Assembly: GCA_020723345.1 (NCBI GenBank)
Contig: DYJA01000005.1
Span: forward strand, 98,689-162,688
Source: Candidatus Aquidulcis sp.
Lineage (GTDB): Bacteria > Chloroflexota > Anaerolineae > UBA4142
DNA length: 64,000 nt
Reading direction: 5' to 3'
Below, one piece after another: positions 25,442 to 34,495 of this stretch. The number at the start of each line of letters is the position of its first letter. Positions within the stretch are counted from its first letter, which is position 1. The translations under genes and the position numbers were made by a program. Under the pieces are notes generated by a model, which was not told the origin of the DNA, searched no databases, and was given only the letters and a program-made list of their open reading frames with translations.

Positions 25442-26832
25442 TGCGCCGACACCACGCGATCCCCCTCCTGCAAACCGGAGAGAATCTCGACATTCAGATC
25501 ACCCACGATGCCGATGGCAACGCTGCGCGTGATCGTCCGCCCATCTTGCAAAACCTGGAGCGAAATCGTCGCGTTCGCGCGCGCGCGGATCGAACGGCGC
25601 GGCAACGTCAACACGTTTTTGCGTTCGGCGACGATAATGTCCGCATCGGCAGTCATTCCGGGCAGCAAGCCCGGCGGCGGTTGATCGATGGCGACGTACA
25701 AAGTATAGTTCACCGCGCCCGAAGTACTCGCCTTGGTCGGCACAAGATAATTCACCTTGCCGGTAAAAGTTTCGCCCGGACGCGCGTCAAAAGTGATCGC
25801 GGCAGATTGCCCCGGCTGAACCTGGATCACATCGGCTTGCCCGATTGTCGCTTCGACTTCCAACTTGGTCATGTCCGCGATCGTGATGAACGCCGCGTTC
25901 TCCGAAACGATATCGCCGGTCTGCGCGGTAACCGCGAGCACCTTGCCGTCGAACGGCGCGACCAAAACCGCGCCCGCCAAATCCACCTGGGCTTCTTTCA
26001 ACGCCAATTGCGCGGACTGCAAATTGGCTTCGGCGGATTTTAGATCCGCCGTGGTCGCGCCCGCCTTCAAATCCGCGAGATTGGCTTGGGCTTTGCGAAG
26101 CGTTTCTTGCGCGCTGGCGATTTGTTGATTCGCCTGGCTCAGCGACAGCGCGGCTTGCGTGCGCGCGGTTTCGAGTCGTTCCTTCGCGGTGATCAAGTTA
26201 TTGTACTCAATGTCCAACCGATCTTTGTCGATCTTCCCTTGTTCATACTTCTTCAACATCTCGCCATAGTTCACTTCGTACCAATTCGCTTCGTACTCGC
26301 GCTCGCGAACAGTTTTCGAGACCGTATCGCTTTTTTGCGCGACCGCCAGATTGTACTGCGCGTTCTGCACCGCGACTTGCGCGTCGCGAACGGCGGCGTT
26401 GGCAGACGCCAGATCAGAACTCGTCGCGCCTTGCTTGAGTTTATCGAACGCGGCTTGCTTGGCATCCAAGTTCGCCTGCGCTTGCGCGACCGCGAGCTTC
26501 AACGGTTCCGTATCGAGACGCGCCAGCGTTTGTCCTTTGGTAATCGTATCGCCCGCGCGAATCGTAACTTCCATCAGTTTGCCGCTCGCGGTAAAGCCCA
26601 TTTTTTGTTGACGCGAAACCACGACGGAGCCCGGCACCGTCAGCACTTGGCGCACATCGCCGCGCGTGACGGTCACAGTGCGCGTTTGAGTGCTCGGCGT
26701 TGGCGATGCGGCAGCCAAAGGCAAATTGATGCTGGGGGACCAATCCACACTCACGTAACCGAGCCAGCCAGAAAGAATGATCAGTACGAGGGATCCGAAA
26801 ATCGCGGCAGGAATAGCCAAACGTTTCATCAC
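25438..26832 (-). CDS. MacA/HlyD-type membrane fusion (adaptor) protein
   Basis: 464 residues. N-terminal membrane anchor (residues ~8-27), a split biotinyl-lipoyl domain (GKLMEVTIRAGDTITKGQTLARLDTEPL ... VAPFDGKVLAVTAQTGDIVS), a long alpha hairpin rich in Ala/Gln (~95-300) and C-terminal beta-barrel and MP domains (TFTGKVNYLVP ... LPGMTADADIIVAER). First gene of the exporter operon; AAGGAG ribosome site. The promoter must lie in or near the MITE-like element at 26867-26920. Confidence 0.9.
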   Translation of the reverse strand: MMKRLAIPAAIFGSLVLIILSGWLGYVSVDWSPSINLPLAAASPTPSTQTRTVTVTRGDVRQVLTVPGSVVVSRQQKMGFTASGKLMEVTIRAGDTITKGQTLARLDTEPLKLAVAQAQANLDAKQAAFDKLKQGATSSDLASANAAVRDAQVAVQNAQYNLAVAQKSDTVSKTVREREYEANWYEVNYGEMLKKYEQGKIDKDRLDIEYNNLITAKERLETARTQAALSLSQANQQIASAQETLRKAQANLADLKAGATTADLKSAEANLQSAQLALKEAQVDLAGAVLVAPFDGKVLAVTAQTGDIVSENAAFITIADMTKLEVEATIGQADVIQVQPGQSAAITFDARPGETFTGKVNYLVPTKASTSGAVNYTLYVAIDQPPPGLLPGMTADADIIVAERKNVLTLPRRSIRARANATISLQVLQDGRTITRSVAIGIVGDLNVEILSGLQEGDRVVSAQ

Positions 26833-26866
26833 AACGCTCCTTGTTGTGATCTATCGAATCGCGGTG

Positions 26867-26920
26867 TAAGGGCGAAGCATTTTTCCGATTGCGCGCAATC
26901 GGAAAAATGCTTCGCCCCTA
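26867..26920. repeat. MITE-like TARGGGCGAAGCATT element (copy 1, 54 bp)
   Basis: Near-perfect palindrome: TAAGGGCGAAGCATTTTTCC ... its complement ending GCTTCGCCCCTA. The last triplet (CTA on the plus strand) is the TAG stop codon of the leftward glycosyltransferase. Copies 2 and 3 (102-103 bp) share the ends but have different cores. Confidence 0.85.
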
Positions 26921-28438
26921 CTCGCGGAGCAGATAAATGTACACCGGACGCGCGTACTGTCCGAACAACTGCATCGTCATTGTCAAATCGTATTGTTGAT
27001 TTAGCGCGCGGCGCAGCGCGTTCGTGCTTGCCAAATCCTGCGAATCGAGCAAACCGAAATCGCGTTCGGTCAGCACGATCACCCTGGCTTGTTTTTGCCT
27101 CACCGCGTCCGCGAGCATCGCCGCGTTGACGACGCGCAGTCGCTGCGCGGTTGGCGCGTCCATCAACTGGGCTGAAAATTGCGCCAGGGTCAAGCCGGAC
27201 AATGTGGAACGCCGCGCGTTCACGACCGCGCTCAACGCTTCGAGCGCGATCACCTTGTCGGTCGGCTGCGAATGGCGCGCGATGTACGCGGCGACCTCGT
27301 CCACTTCGGCGAGCGGCAACCGGCGACCGGTAATGTCGACGTGCTGAATGCTTTCGCTAAACGGCAGCAAAACGAGCACGCCGAGGAGAATGCCTTGCAA
27401 CAAAACGCGCGTTTGCGCTTCCGGCGCGTCGTACACGCGCGCCAAAACAATCGCGGCAATCGGCAAGAACGCCGTCATCGCCGGCACAAGATACTCTACG
27501 CTCCACAACCCGTTCGGGAGATGCGCCGCCGCGAAAAGTCCCAAGCCGAGAACGACGATCCAGATCGGCAAATCATCGCGCAGAACGCGCGCGAATCCGC
27601 GTGCGCGCGCTGCGAAATAGATCGCGGCGATAAAGAGCGTGAGCACTAGTCCGAAATTTTGGACGATGTCCGTCAGCCGCTGCGACAAGATGAAATTGAT
27701 TTGCGTCGAGATGCCTGCGCCCGCCCAGTGCCGCAAATGGCTGTCGAACAAACCCCAGCGCGCGGCTTGCCAATCCGGCAGGAGAAAAAATCCCGCCAGC
27801 GCGGTTGCCGCGACACATTCCAGCACAACGAGCGCGCGCGTTGTCCATCGCCGCGCGGCGATCAGCACGTACAACAAAAGCGGCGCGGCAAAAACGACTG
27901 CCGTGACCCGCACCATCACGCTCGCCAGCGCGAATAAAATCGCGAGCGGATACTTGCGCGTCTCCGGTAAATCGAGCGACAAGACAAACAGCGTCGCGGC
28001 GAAAAAAAACGAAACAAGCGCGTACGTCTTGACGATAGAATTGAAATAGATGCCAAACGCGAACGCGGCAAAGAAAAACGCGGTGAGCGCACCCGCGCGC
28101 GCGCCCGCGCATCGCCGCGCCGTCGCGACCGCCAGCAAAAGCGTACCGAACGAAACAATGATGGAAGTGATCCTGCCGAGATACATGCTTGGCTGGACAA
28201 TTTGCGCGACGCCGTAAATGTACGCGACGAGCGGCATCTGGGTGTACGCGATGTCTTGGTACGGCAGCGCGCCCTGTAAAATGAGTCTGCTCGTGTAAAG
28301 GTACCAACCCTCGTCGCCGTTGACCTGACCGAGGAAAAGGTACGCCAAACTCGCGAGCGCGTAGAGCGCGATGCCGATGCGCGTCGCGTAGGGGCGAAGC
28401 ATTCGCGCAATCTTGTTTGCTTGCGAGATGTTTTGCAT
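26918..28438 (-). CDS. Polytopic GT39/GT-C glycosyltransferase
   Basis: 506 residues with ~10 membrane segments. First helix, then QVNGDEGWYLYTS with the acidic DE pair at residues 42-43, then LPYQDIAYTQMPLVAYIYG, typical of GT39-like enzymes. A soluble C-terminal part (from ~390) has HSQPTDKVIALE and ARVIVLTERDFG. The start is uncertain because repeat copy 2 covers the 5' end: residues KIARMLRPYA derive from it, and the Met within MLRPYA at 28399 is an alternative start. The TAG stop is the first triplet of repeat copy 1. It lies in a leftward cluster with a methyltransferase, a GT4 enzyme and an LPG-synthase-like flippase-type protein. Confidence 0.8.
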   Translation of the reverse strand: MQNISQANKIARMLRPYATRIGIALYALASLAYLFLGQVNGDEGWYLYTSRLILQGALPYQDIAYTQMPLVAYIYGVAQIVQPSMYLGRITSIIVSFGTLLLAVATARRCAGARAGALTAFFFAAFAFGIYFNSIVKTYALVSFFFAATLFVLSLDLPETRKYPLAILFALASVMVRVTAVVFAAPLLLYVLIAARRWTTRALVVLECVAATALAGFFLLPDWQAARWGLFDSHLRHWAGAGISTQINFILSQRLTDIVQNFGLVLTLFIAAIYFAARARGFARVLRDDLPIWIVVLGLGLFAAAHLPNGLWSVEYLVPAMTAFLPIAAIVLARVYDAPEAQTRVLLQGILLGVLVLLPFSESIQHVDITGRRLPLAEVDEVAAYIARHSQPTDKVIALEALSAVVNARRSTLSGLTLAQFSAQLMDAPTAQRLRVVNAAMLADAVRQKQARVIVLTERDFGLLDSQDLASTNALRRALNQQYDLTMTMQLFGQYARPVYIYLLRE

Positions 28439-28490
28439 TATGCCAACTCTATTACTCAAGAAAATTGATCTGGCGAATGCTTCGCCCTTA
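28389..28490. repeat. MITE-like TARGGGCGAAGCATT element (copy 2, 102 bp)
   Basis: Ends TAGGGGCGAAGCATTCGC / GCGAATGCTTCGCCCTTA with a ~66-bp core containing CATTATGCCAACTC. The right end TTA is the TAA stop of the leftward methyltransferase; the left end lies in the 5' coding part of the downstream glycosyltransferase. Confidence 0.85.
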
Positions 28491-29201
28491 CATCACACGC
28501 GCCATTTTCCAAAACACACGCGCGCGCAACCGCGCCGGCACGCGCGTTTCGATCCGCGCTAACGCGCGCACGATTGCGAGCGGCAGGCGGCGATAAATGT
28601 ACGGCGAAAAGAGAAAACAAAATTCGCGCCGCGCGACTTGCCAACCCATCCGCGCCGCGAGCGTTTCGACGCGCGCGGGCGGGTGAACGAATACGCCGCC
28701 GCCCCAGCGCGCCGGAGCGAGCGGCAGCCACGCGCGCGGACTCCACAGGTACGTGTCGAACACAAAAACGCCGCGCGGCGCGATGACGCGCGCGACCTGG
28801 GACAACAGCGCTTCCAAATCCGCAAAGTGAAAGGCGACGCGCAGCGCGACGACCGCATCGAAACTCGCGTCGGCGAACGGCAACGCAAACGCGTCGCCTT
28901 GCGCCAACGCCAAAACATTTTCGCGCTGGGCTTGCGTCAGCATCGCGCGCGACGTGTCGATGCCGACGACGCGTCCGTGTGGCACGAGCGCGCGCGTCAA
29001 CCGTCCGGTGCCGCAGCCGAGATCGAGCGCGCGCTGAAACTCCGGCAACAGCGCGCGCACCAATTCGATTTCGCGCGCGTTGACCCACGCGCCGCTCGCG
29101 CCGCCGAAACGCAATTCGGCGTACTCACTCGCGATCTGCGGCTGCGAGTAAAACGCGCGCTTGGCTTGCGACGATTTGATCGTAGAGTCGTTCATAATCA
29201 T
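28488..29201 (-). CDS. Class I SAM-dependent methyltransferase
   Basis: 237 residues. Motif I ALDLGCGTGRL at ~58-68, GIDTSRAML, ALPFADASFDAVVALRVAFHF and a post-motif RGVFVFDTYLW mark a Methyltransf_11/25-type enzyme. Substrate unknown; neighbours suggest a glycan or lipid-linked sugar. Its first 77 bases overlap the 3' end of the upstream GT4 gene in another frame, an unusually long overlap. Its TAA stop is the terminal triplet of repeat copy 2. Confidence 0.8.
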   Translation of the reverse strand: MIMNDSTIKSSQAKRAFYSQPQIASEYAELRFGGASGAWVNAREIELVRALLPEFQRALDLGCGTGRLTRALVPHGRVVGIDTSRAMLTQAQRENVLALAQGDAFALPFADASFDAVVALRVAFHFADLEALLSQVARVIAPRGVFVFDTYLWSPRAWLPLAPARWGGGVFVHPPARVETLAARMGWQVARREFCFLFSPYIYRRLPLAIVRALARIETRVPARLRARVFWKMARVM

Positions 29202-30384
29202 GCACCACGCGCGATGGCTGAATTTGCTCGACCCAGTCGCGCTGCGCCGCCGTCATGCGCGCGGCGAGCGCGGGATCGTTCAACACGCGCTCAATCGCCG
29301 TGGCGAGCGCGACTGGATCGTCGGGCGGAACGAGGAGCGCGGTCTTGCCGCCGTTCGTTAGTTCGCGCAGCAGCGGGAGATCCGTCGTCACGAGCGGCAC
29401 ATTTGCGGCGAACGCTTCGAGCAAGGTCGCGGGAAACGCCGCTTGACCAATCGTCAAGCGATACGGCAGCACGACGACATCGCTCGCGCTCAGCAATTCC
29501 GGCACGCGCACTTGCCCCAACTGAATCACGCGCCCGGCGAACGCGTTCTTCGACTGCACGTCCTTCGACTTGCGCTCAGGACACGGCTCAGGACGCGGCT
29601 CAGGACGCGCCAGCAACGCGTTCACGCGACGGTTCGATCCGATTCCACTCCACGCGAGGACGAGGCGCGCGTCCGGCACACGCGGCGCGAGCGATTGAAA
29701 CGCGCGCACGAGCGTCTCGACGCCTTTGACGTGATTGTAATGTCCGACAAAAGTGATTAGCCGCCCCGGCGGAAACGTCGAACGCGCGATCTCGCGCGGC
29801 GCGCGCGTCAATTTGTCCGGCGGCAAAATCGGCGGGAGAATGTGGATTCGCTCCGGCGCGACGCCGAGCGAAATCAATTCCAATTTTTGATATTGACTGC
29901 TGACCACATACCCCGCCGCGCGTCGTCCGGTCAACCGCGCGACGAGTCGGTTGTTGATCAGCAAGCGCGGCAAATAGAAAACGGGCGCGGCGCGCAATCG
30001 GTCGAGCCGCAGCAAATCACGCGCGCGGACAAGGTGCGCCTCATAACCGACCATCACCGGCGCGCGCACGAGCAACTGCAACAGATCGGCATAGATCGAA
30101 AATGCCGGAGTCGGCAGATTCAATTGAATCACGTCGACCTGCGGCGCGAGCCGAACGAGACGAATGAGAATCCGCGTCATGCGCGCGGGCTGATCGAGAA
30201 TGACGCGCTGCGATTTTGCGGCAAGCGACATGCGATCCGCGCTCAACAAATCGCGGCTTGGAAACGCTGAAACGACGTGAACCGCGTGTCCGCGCGCCTG
30301 GAGCGCGTGCGCCAAGCCCGCCAATCCTTCGATTTGTCCGCTCAATGGTCGGGGGTGAATCGAAGCGAGCGCGACGCGCATCAA
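29125..30384 (-). CDS. GT4-family glycosyltransferase
   Basis: 419 residues, two Rossmann domains (GT-B). N-terminal VALASIHPRPLSGQIEGLAGLAHALQARGHAVHVVS contains the glycine loop; the C-terminal domain has LITFVGHYNHVKGVETLVRAF, LVLAWSG, VPELLSASDVVVLPYRL and the acidic E-x7-E-like stretch FPATLLEAFAANVPLVTTDLP. A soluble or peripherally membrane-bound retaining enzyme using a nucleotide sugar. An in-frame repeat (29562-29612) gives RPEPRPEPCPERKSKD in a loop. It overlaps the upstream LPG-synthase-like gene by 4 bases. Confidence 0.85.
   Translation of the reverse strand: MMRVALASIHPRPLSGQIEGLAGLAHALQARGHAVHVVSAFPSRDLLSADRMSLAAKSQRVILDQPARMTRILIRLVRLAPQVDVIQLNLPTPAFSIYADLLQLLVRAPVMVGYEAHLVRARDLLRLDRLRAAPVFYLPRLLINNRLVARLTGRRAAGYVVSSQYQKLELISLGVAPERIHILPPILPPDKLTRAPREIARSTFPPGRLITFVGHYNHVKGVETLVRAFQSLAPRVPDARLVLAWSGIGSNRRVNALLARPEPRPEPCPERKSKDVQSKNAFAGRVIQLGQVRVPELLSASDVVVLPYRLTIGQAAFPATLLEAFAANVPLVTTDLPLLRELTNGGKTALLVPPDDPVALATAIERVLNDPALAARMTAAQRDWVEQIQPSRVVHDYERLYDQIVASQARVLLAAADRE
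29562..29612. repeat. CCTTCGAC...CTCAGG element with tandem GGCTCAGGAC units (copy 2)
   Basis: CCTTCGACTTGCGCTCAGG is followed by GGCTCAGGACGC twice. It is translated in frame inside the GT4 gene as a Pro/Glu/Arg repeat. Confidence 0.65.
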
Positions 30385-31406
30385 TATTCCTCATAGCGTT
30401 TGAATCGAACGCGAAACGCGGGCAACCGCAACAGAAACGCGACGCCCAGCCCCAGCGCGACCCAGAGCCACAACGTGAAAAGCCGCGCCACCAACGCGAT
30501 GGCAACCGCGTTCGACCACGCCGCGCCGACGAGCACGAGCAACCCCGCCATCGTCGTCTCGACCGCGCCCAGTCCGGCAGGCAAAAACGAAATGCCGCCG
30601 GTCAATCCGCTCGCGGCGAGAATAAAAACGGCTTCGGGCAATTCAAGTTCCACACCCAGCATTTGCGCGGCGAAAAGTACGACCAAACCGTCGGCGAAAC
30701 GCGCGACCGCGCTCAACGTCAACCCGCCCACGATTTGCGTCGGCGTAAAACTCGTTTCGATGCCGCGCCACAAATTTTGAAAGTGCGGCGCGAGGAATCG
30801 CCCCACGCGCGATCCCGGCAAACGCGCGCCGACATTTGCGATGCGCTTGCCCCAAAAATTGCGCGTCAGCGCGAACGCGACGATGAGCACCAAGCCCAAG
30901 AGTGTCAACGCGGAAATAGGCAGGCGCGAACGCAGCGCGGGCAGCAGCGGCGCGGACGCGAGCGCGAGGATCATAAAACCGCCGCCTTCGGTCAAACGAT
31001 CCAAAAGCAACAGCGGCGCGGTTTGCGCGACCGGCGTGCCGGCGCGCTCGCGAATCAGGTGCAACTTGAACACTTCGCCGACGCGCCCCGGCGTCACTCC
31101 GAGCGCAAAGCCCACCATTTGCGCGACCAGCGCGCTGGGAAACGAAATCGCGACGCCGCTCCGCGAGAGAAAATAGTAAAAGCGCAACGCGCGCAACGCG
31201 TAACTGAGCAGCGCCGCGCTCAACGCGGGCGCGAGCGCGAGCCAGATAAGAGGCAGCGCGAAACCGGTCGCGGCGCGCCAAGCCATCCCCACAGAAAGCG
31301 CGGAGACGACCGCCACCGCGAGTGCCGTGATGAGCAAGCTCCGATCCCAGATGCGCTCACCCATTGATGCGCGCAACTCGACGTCTGCACTGCGCGTTTT
31401 GGTCAT
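30381..31406 (-). CDS. Lysylphosphatidylglycerol synthase TM-like (UPF0104) protein
   Basis: 341 residues, 7-8 membrane segments. Characteristic blocks: ALRALRFYYFLSRSGVAISFPSALVAQMVGFALGVTPGRVGEVFK, LLLLDRLTEGGGFMILAL and a GGISFLPAGLGAVETTMAGLLVL motif typical of the MprF-like integral membrane domain family (AglD/UPF0104), often near GT4/GT2 enzymes and proposed to move lipid-linked intermediates. The start at 31406 (or 31364) is used, because a longer upstream frame would run antisense through the divergent lipoprotein gene. The start region overlaps the divergent promoter at 31399-31427. Confidence 0.8.
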   Translation of the reverse strand: MTKTRSADVELRASMGERIWDRSLLITALAVAVVSALSVGMAWRAATGFALPLIWLALAPALSAALLSYALRALRFYYFLSRSGVAISFPSALVAQMVGFALGVTPGRVGEVFKLHLIRERAGTPVAQTAPLLLLDRLTEGGGFMILALASAPLLPALRSRLPISALTLLGLVLIVAFALTRNFWGKRIANVGARLPGSRVGRFLAPHFQNLWRGIETSFTPTQIVGGLTLSAVARFADGLVVLFAAQMLGVELELPEAVFILAASGLTGGISFLPAGLGAVETTMAGLLVLVGAAWSNAVAIALVARLFTLWLWVALGLGVAFLLRLPAFRVRFKRYEEY

Positions 31407-31427
31407 ATCTCTCCATCGCGATATAAT
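31399..31427 (+). promoter_or_regulatory. Promoter giving a leaderless lipoprotein mRNA
   Basis: TTGGTC at 31399-31404, 17-base spacer, TATAAT at 31422-31427. The ATG at 31435 starts 8 bases after the -10 box, so the transcript should begin at or one base before the start codon. No ribosome site is seen. Confidence 0.6.
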
Positions 31428-31434
31428 AGAAACG

Positions 31435-32976
31435 ATGACACGGGTTTTTCTACTTTTCTTTGCGCTCCTGATCGCTTGTACTGCCGCGCCGCCAATTACT
31501 CCAGAGCCGACCGCAACGCGCGCGGCGCGGACAAATCCTCCCACTTCGACGCGGACTGCGACGCCCACCGTCACCGCGACGCCCACCGTCACGGCAACGC
31601 CGACCTCGTCCCCAACGCCGACGCCTCCGGCAAACGTACGCGTTCTGTCGTACAACATTCTGTACGGCGCAGGCGTCGACCGACAGTACGACATCGGAGT
31701 ACTGCCGCATCTCGTCGGCAAAAATCGCTTGCCCGATCTCATCGCTGCCGTCAAAACGATCAACCCGGACATCTGGGGCATTCAAGAAGCGACCGGCTGG
31801 GAGCGTGGCACTCCGCCGATCATTCAACAGGTCGCGCAAGAACTTGGCATGAACTATTATCTCGCGCGCGTTCCCAGCGGATTTCACTTGGGACTCATCA
31901 CCAAGTTCGAAATCGTCGAAACGGAAAATCTTTCCGAGCAAATCGGACGACAAGGCGTACTACGCGCGCGACTCGTTTCGCCTGATGGCAAGTCCTTCAA
32001 CGTTTTCGTCGTCCACCTCGATCCGGCTTTTGCGGATACGCGCGTGTGCGAGATCAACGCGCTCGTTCAAAAAATGCAACCGTACACCGGGCAATGGACG
32101 ATTTTGATGGGCGATCTGAATTTCCAGCCGCGTTCGCGCGAGTATCAATTCCTCGAACAAGCCGGATGGCAGCCGATGGCAATCGAACCGAGTTGGGGCA
32201 TCGATCAAATCTGGGTCTACGCTGCCGCGCGCTGGACGAGCGCGAATCGGTTTCAGCCGCCGCTCAACGCGCAAGACATTTCCGATCACAATCCGATTGG
32301 CGCGCACCTCTCCACTTTTTCGACGGTCGCCGCGACGCCGACGCTGACGCCATTTGCGCCGGTGACTCTACCGCCGCCTCCGCCTTTCGTGTCCGACGCG
32401 TTGACCGGCGCGCGCGTGCTGCGCTTCGACGAATTTGACGATGCGTGCGCGATCAGCCATTGGACTGCGCGCTGGAAAACCGAACGCATCGCCAACGGCG
32501 CTCTCGAAATATTTGGCGAAGAACCCTGGCAAGCATCCGCGTCGCGCTATAAAGAATTTTTTGCGGGACAAGGCGTCCTGCTCCGCTTTCAATTTACGCC
32601 CGGCGCTGAATTTGAATTTCATTTCGAAAAACCGTCGTGGAACACCGAGCCGTATCGAAGGTTTGGCGTCAACCTGTTCAACAGTCGCATCCGCGCCAAA
32701 GTCTGGCAAGGTTTTGCCGTTCCGCGCAGCGAGCGTTTCAGCGACGATCCCGAATTCGCGCCGAATGTTTGGTACACCTTGTTGTTGGCGCTCGGCAAAG
32801 ACGGCGAACTTGCCGCGCAAATTTGGGATGCCGCGGATCCCAAACGCGTCGTCAAATATCGCGGTTGGCTGGACGAAAAGTCGCCCGACCTGCGTTGGAT
32901 TTTCCAGATCAACGTGAACCGAGGCAAGGTCAGCGTCGACAATCTGACGGAAATTTCTTTTGGCGCGATCAAGTGA
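31435..32976 (+). CDS. Secreted endonuclease/exonuclease/phosphatase-fold lipoprotein
   Basis: 513 residues. Signal peptide with lipobox LLIACT (Cys 15), then a Thr/Pro-rich linker. Residues ~65-300 form an EEP (DNase I/sphingomyelinase-like) domain: VRVLSYNILYGAG (metal-binding Asn), IWGIQEATGW (Glu), FVVHLDPAF, ILMGDLNFQPRS (D-x-N) and DQIWVY ... ISDHNPIGAHL (catalytic His). The C-terminal ~190 residues form a beta-sandwich resembling concanavalin-like domains (FDDACAISHWTARW ... VWYTLLLALGKDGELAAQIWD). Substrates of such exported proteins include phosphodiesters of lipids, sugars or DNA. Active-site residues look intact. Confidence 0.8.
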   Translation: MTRVFLLFFALLIACTAAPPITPEPTATRAARTNPPTSTRTATPTVTATPTVTATPTSSPTPTPPANVRVLSYNILYGAGVDRQYDIGVLPHLVGKNRLPDLIAAVKTINPDIWGIQEATGWERGTPPIIQQVAQELGMNYYLARVPSGFHLGLITKFEIVETENLSEQIGRQGVLRARLVSPDGKSFNVFVVHLDPAFADTRVCEINALVQKMQPYTGQWTILMGDLNFQPRSREYQFLEQAGWQPMAIEPSWGIDQIWVYAAARWTSANRFQPPLNAQDISDHNPIGAHLSTFSTVAATPTLTPFAPVTLPPPPPFVSDALTGARVLRFDEFDDACAISHWTARWKTERIANGALEIFGEEPWQASASRYKEFFAGQGVLLRFQFTPGAEFEFHFEKPSWNTEPYRRFGVNLFNSRIRAKVWQGFAVPRSERFSDDPEFAPNVWYTLLLALGKDGELAAQIWDAADPKRVVKYRGWLDEKSPDLRWIFQINVNRGKVSVDNLTEISFGAIK

Positions 32977-32990
32977 CTCGGTTTGTAGTA

Positions 32991-33025
32991 TGCGCTTTAG
33001 CGCAATGGGTTGGCGATGAATCGCC
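32991..33025. repeat. Two mini-hairpins after the EEP lipoprotein gene
   Basis: TGCGCTTTAGCGCA (32991-33004) and GGCGATGAATCGCC (33012-33025). They sit between convergent genes and may act as 3' structures. Confidence 0.6.
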
Positions 33026-33039
33026 TGCGACGAACTGCG

Positions 33040-34419
33040 TCACTCCGCTTGCGGCAAAGTTACTGTAAATTCACTCCCTTGCCCAATCTGACTTTCCACC
33101 ACAATACTTCCATTCTGCGCTTGAATCAATTCTTTTGCGATCGACAAACCCAAGCCCGTGCCGTCGCCGCTGCGCGAGACATCGCCGCGATAAAAGCGTT
33201 CAAAGATGTGGGGAAGCAAGTGCGGCGCGATGCCGGGACCCGTGTCGCGAATCTTGATCGCGACGCGCTGATCGGCAAGCGCAGTCGTCACTTGAATCGC
33301 CGCGCTTGTCGGAGTGTGGACGCGCGCGTTGTCGAGCAAGATAAGTAGCACTTGTTTGAGCGCGTCGCGATCCGCCACGACCATCACATCGTCCACCGCG
33401 TCCGCGGTGATCGCGCGGCGCGGCGCGAGCAGTTTGGCTTGGCGGCACACGTCTTCGATCAGCGATTTGAGCGGCACGGGTTCGCGGCGCAGTACGCGCC
33501 CGGCATCGACGCGCGCGAGCACCAAAAGTTGATTGACGAGACGGATCAGTCGCTCGATTTCTTCTTTCGTATCCGCGAGAACGTCCGCGCGCTCTTTCGC
33601 ATCCATCGGCAATTCGTTCCGCAAGAGTTCGATGTTGCCGCGCAGCGTCGTCAGTGGCGTGCGTAATTCGTGCGACGCGTCGGCGACAAAACGGCGCTGC
33701 GTGTCCAACGCCTGCTCCACCTGCCGGTACGCCAATTCGAGTTCGGTCAGCATTGCGTTGAACATCGCGGCAAGTTGTCCCACCTCGTCATTGGGTCCGA
33801 CGTGTTGGACGCGGCGACGAAAATCGCGTTCCGCGCCGATGGCTTGCGCGGTCTGCGTGATGCGATGGATCGGCTGGAGCGCCGCGCCTGCCAGCACCCA
33901 ACCGATCGCGAACGCGGCGAGAATGACGAGCGTATCGCCCGCGATCAAAATGACGCGCAAGGTACTCAGCATTTGTTCGCGCTCGGCAATCGGCGCGGCG
34001 AGTTGAACGATTTCGGGCACGCGGTCTGGTAAATTGATCGGCTGGCTGTAGATCAAGAGCGGATCGTCATCGACTACCGCCTCTTCGACCCAGGGCGCGC
34101 CTGTTTGCGCCGCGCGCAAACCCGCCTCGCTGAGCGGCAACGTTGTATCGCCGAGATCCCCGGTGCGCCGCAGCACGGTACCATCGAGACTGCGAATCTG
34201 CGTCCAGCGCCCCGGCATTGTCGCCGACATAGGCGCATCGCCGCGCGGCGTAAACCGGCGCAGTCCATTCGCAATCTCCTGGGCTTGGCGCGCCAGCGTA
34301 CTTTTGGTCGTCTCCAACGTCGCTTGGCTCTGAATGACGTACAAGCCCACACTGAACGCGATCAACGTCAGCGCGAGAATTCCGATGTAGAGTAGGGTTA
34401 GACGTAAACGAATGGACAT
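33040..34419 (-). CDS. Sensor histidine kinase
   Basis: 459 residues. Two membrane helices (about 8-30 and 160-180) enclose an extracytoplasmic sensor of ~130 residues. HAMP (AGAALQPIHRITQTAQAIG) and HisKA with DASHELRTPLTTLRGNIELL (phospho-His near residue 250) follow, then HATPase_c with LLILLDNARVHTP (N box), IRDTGPGIAPHLLPHIFERFYRGD (G1/F) and GTGLGLSIAKELI (G2). It pairs with the OmpR-type regulator encoded just upstream. The start at 34419 is used; the extra upstream codons come from a heptamer array. Confidence 0.92.
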   Translation of the reverse strand: MSIRLRLTLLYIGILALTLIAFSVGLYVIQSQATLETTKSTLARQAQEIANGLRRFTPRGDAPMSATMPGRWTQIRSLDGTVLRRTGDLGDTTLPLSEAGLRAAQTGAPWVEEAVVDDDPLLIYSQPINLPDRVPEIVQLAAPIAEREQMLSTLRVILIAGDTLVILAAFAIGWVLAGAALQPIHRITQTAQAIGAERDFRRRVQHVGPNDEVGQLAAMFNAMLTELELAYRQVEQALDTQRRFVADASHELRTPLTTLRGNIELLRNELPMDAKERADVLADTKEEIERLIRLVNQLLVLARVDAGRVLRREPVPLKSLIEDVCRQAKLLAPRRAITADAVDDVMVVADRDALKQVLLILLDNARVHTPTSAAIQVTTALADQRVAIKIRDTGPGIAPHLLPHIFERFYRGDVSRSGDGTGLGLSIAKELIQAQNGSIVVESQIGQGSEFTVTLPQAE

Positions 34420-34425
34420 GGGAAT

Positions 34426-34494
34426 CAGTAAACGGTGAACAGTGAACAGTGAACAGTCCACCGTTTACTGTTCACCGTTTACTGTTCACTGCGC
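34426..34494. repeat. Heptamer palindromic array between regulator and kinase genes
   Basis: Left arm CAGTAAA, CGGTGAA, CAGTGAA twice, CAGTCC; right arm ACCGTTT, ACTGTTC, ACCGTTT, ACTGTTC, ACTGCGC. The two arms of five units each can form one long hairpin within the operon mRNA, starting a few bases after the regulator stop codon. Confidence 0.85.
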
Positions 34495-34495
34495 G

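Noticed and set aside
30381..31781. Longer 466-residue version of the LPG-synthase-like protein
   Set aside because: The extra ~125 residues are Val/Gly-rich and antisense to the lipoprotein signal and linker; the membrane domain starts after 31406.
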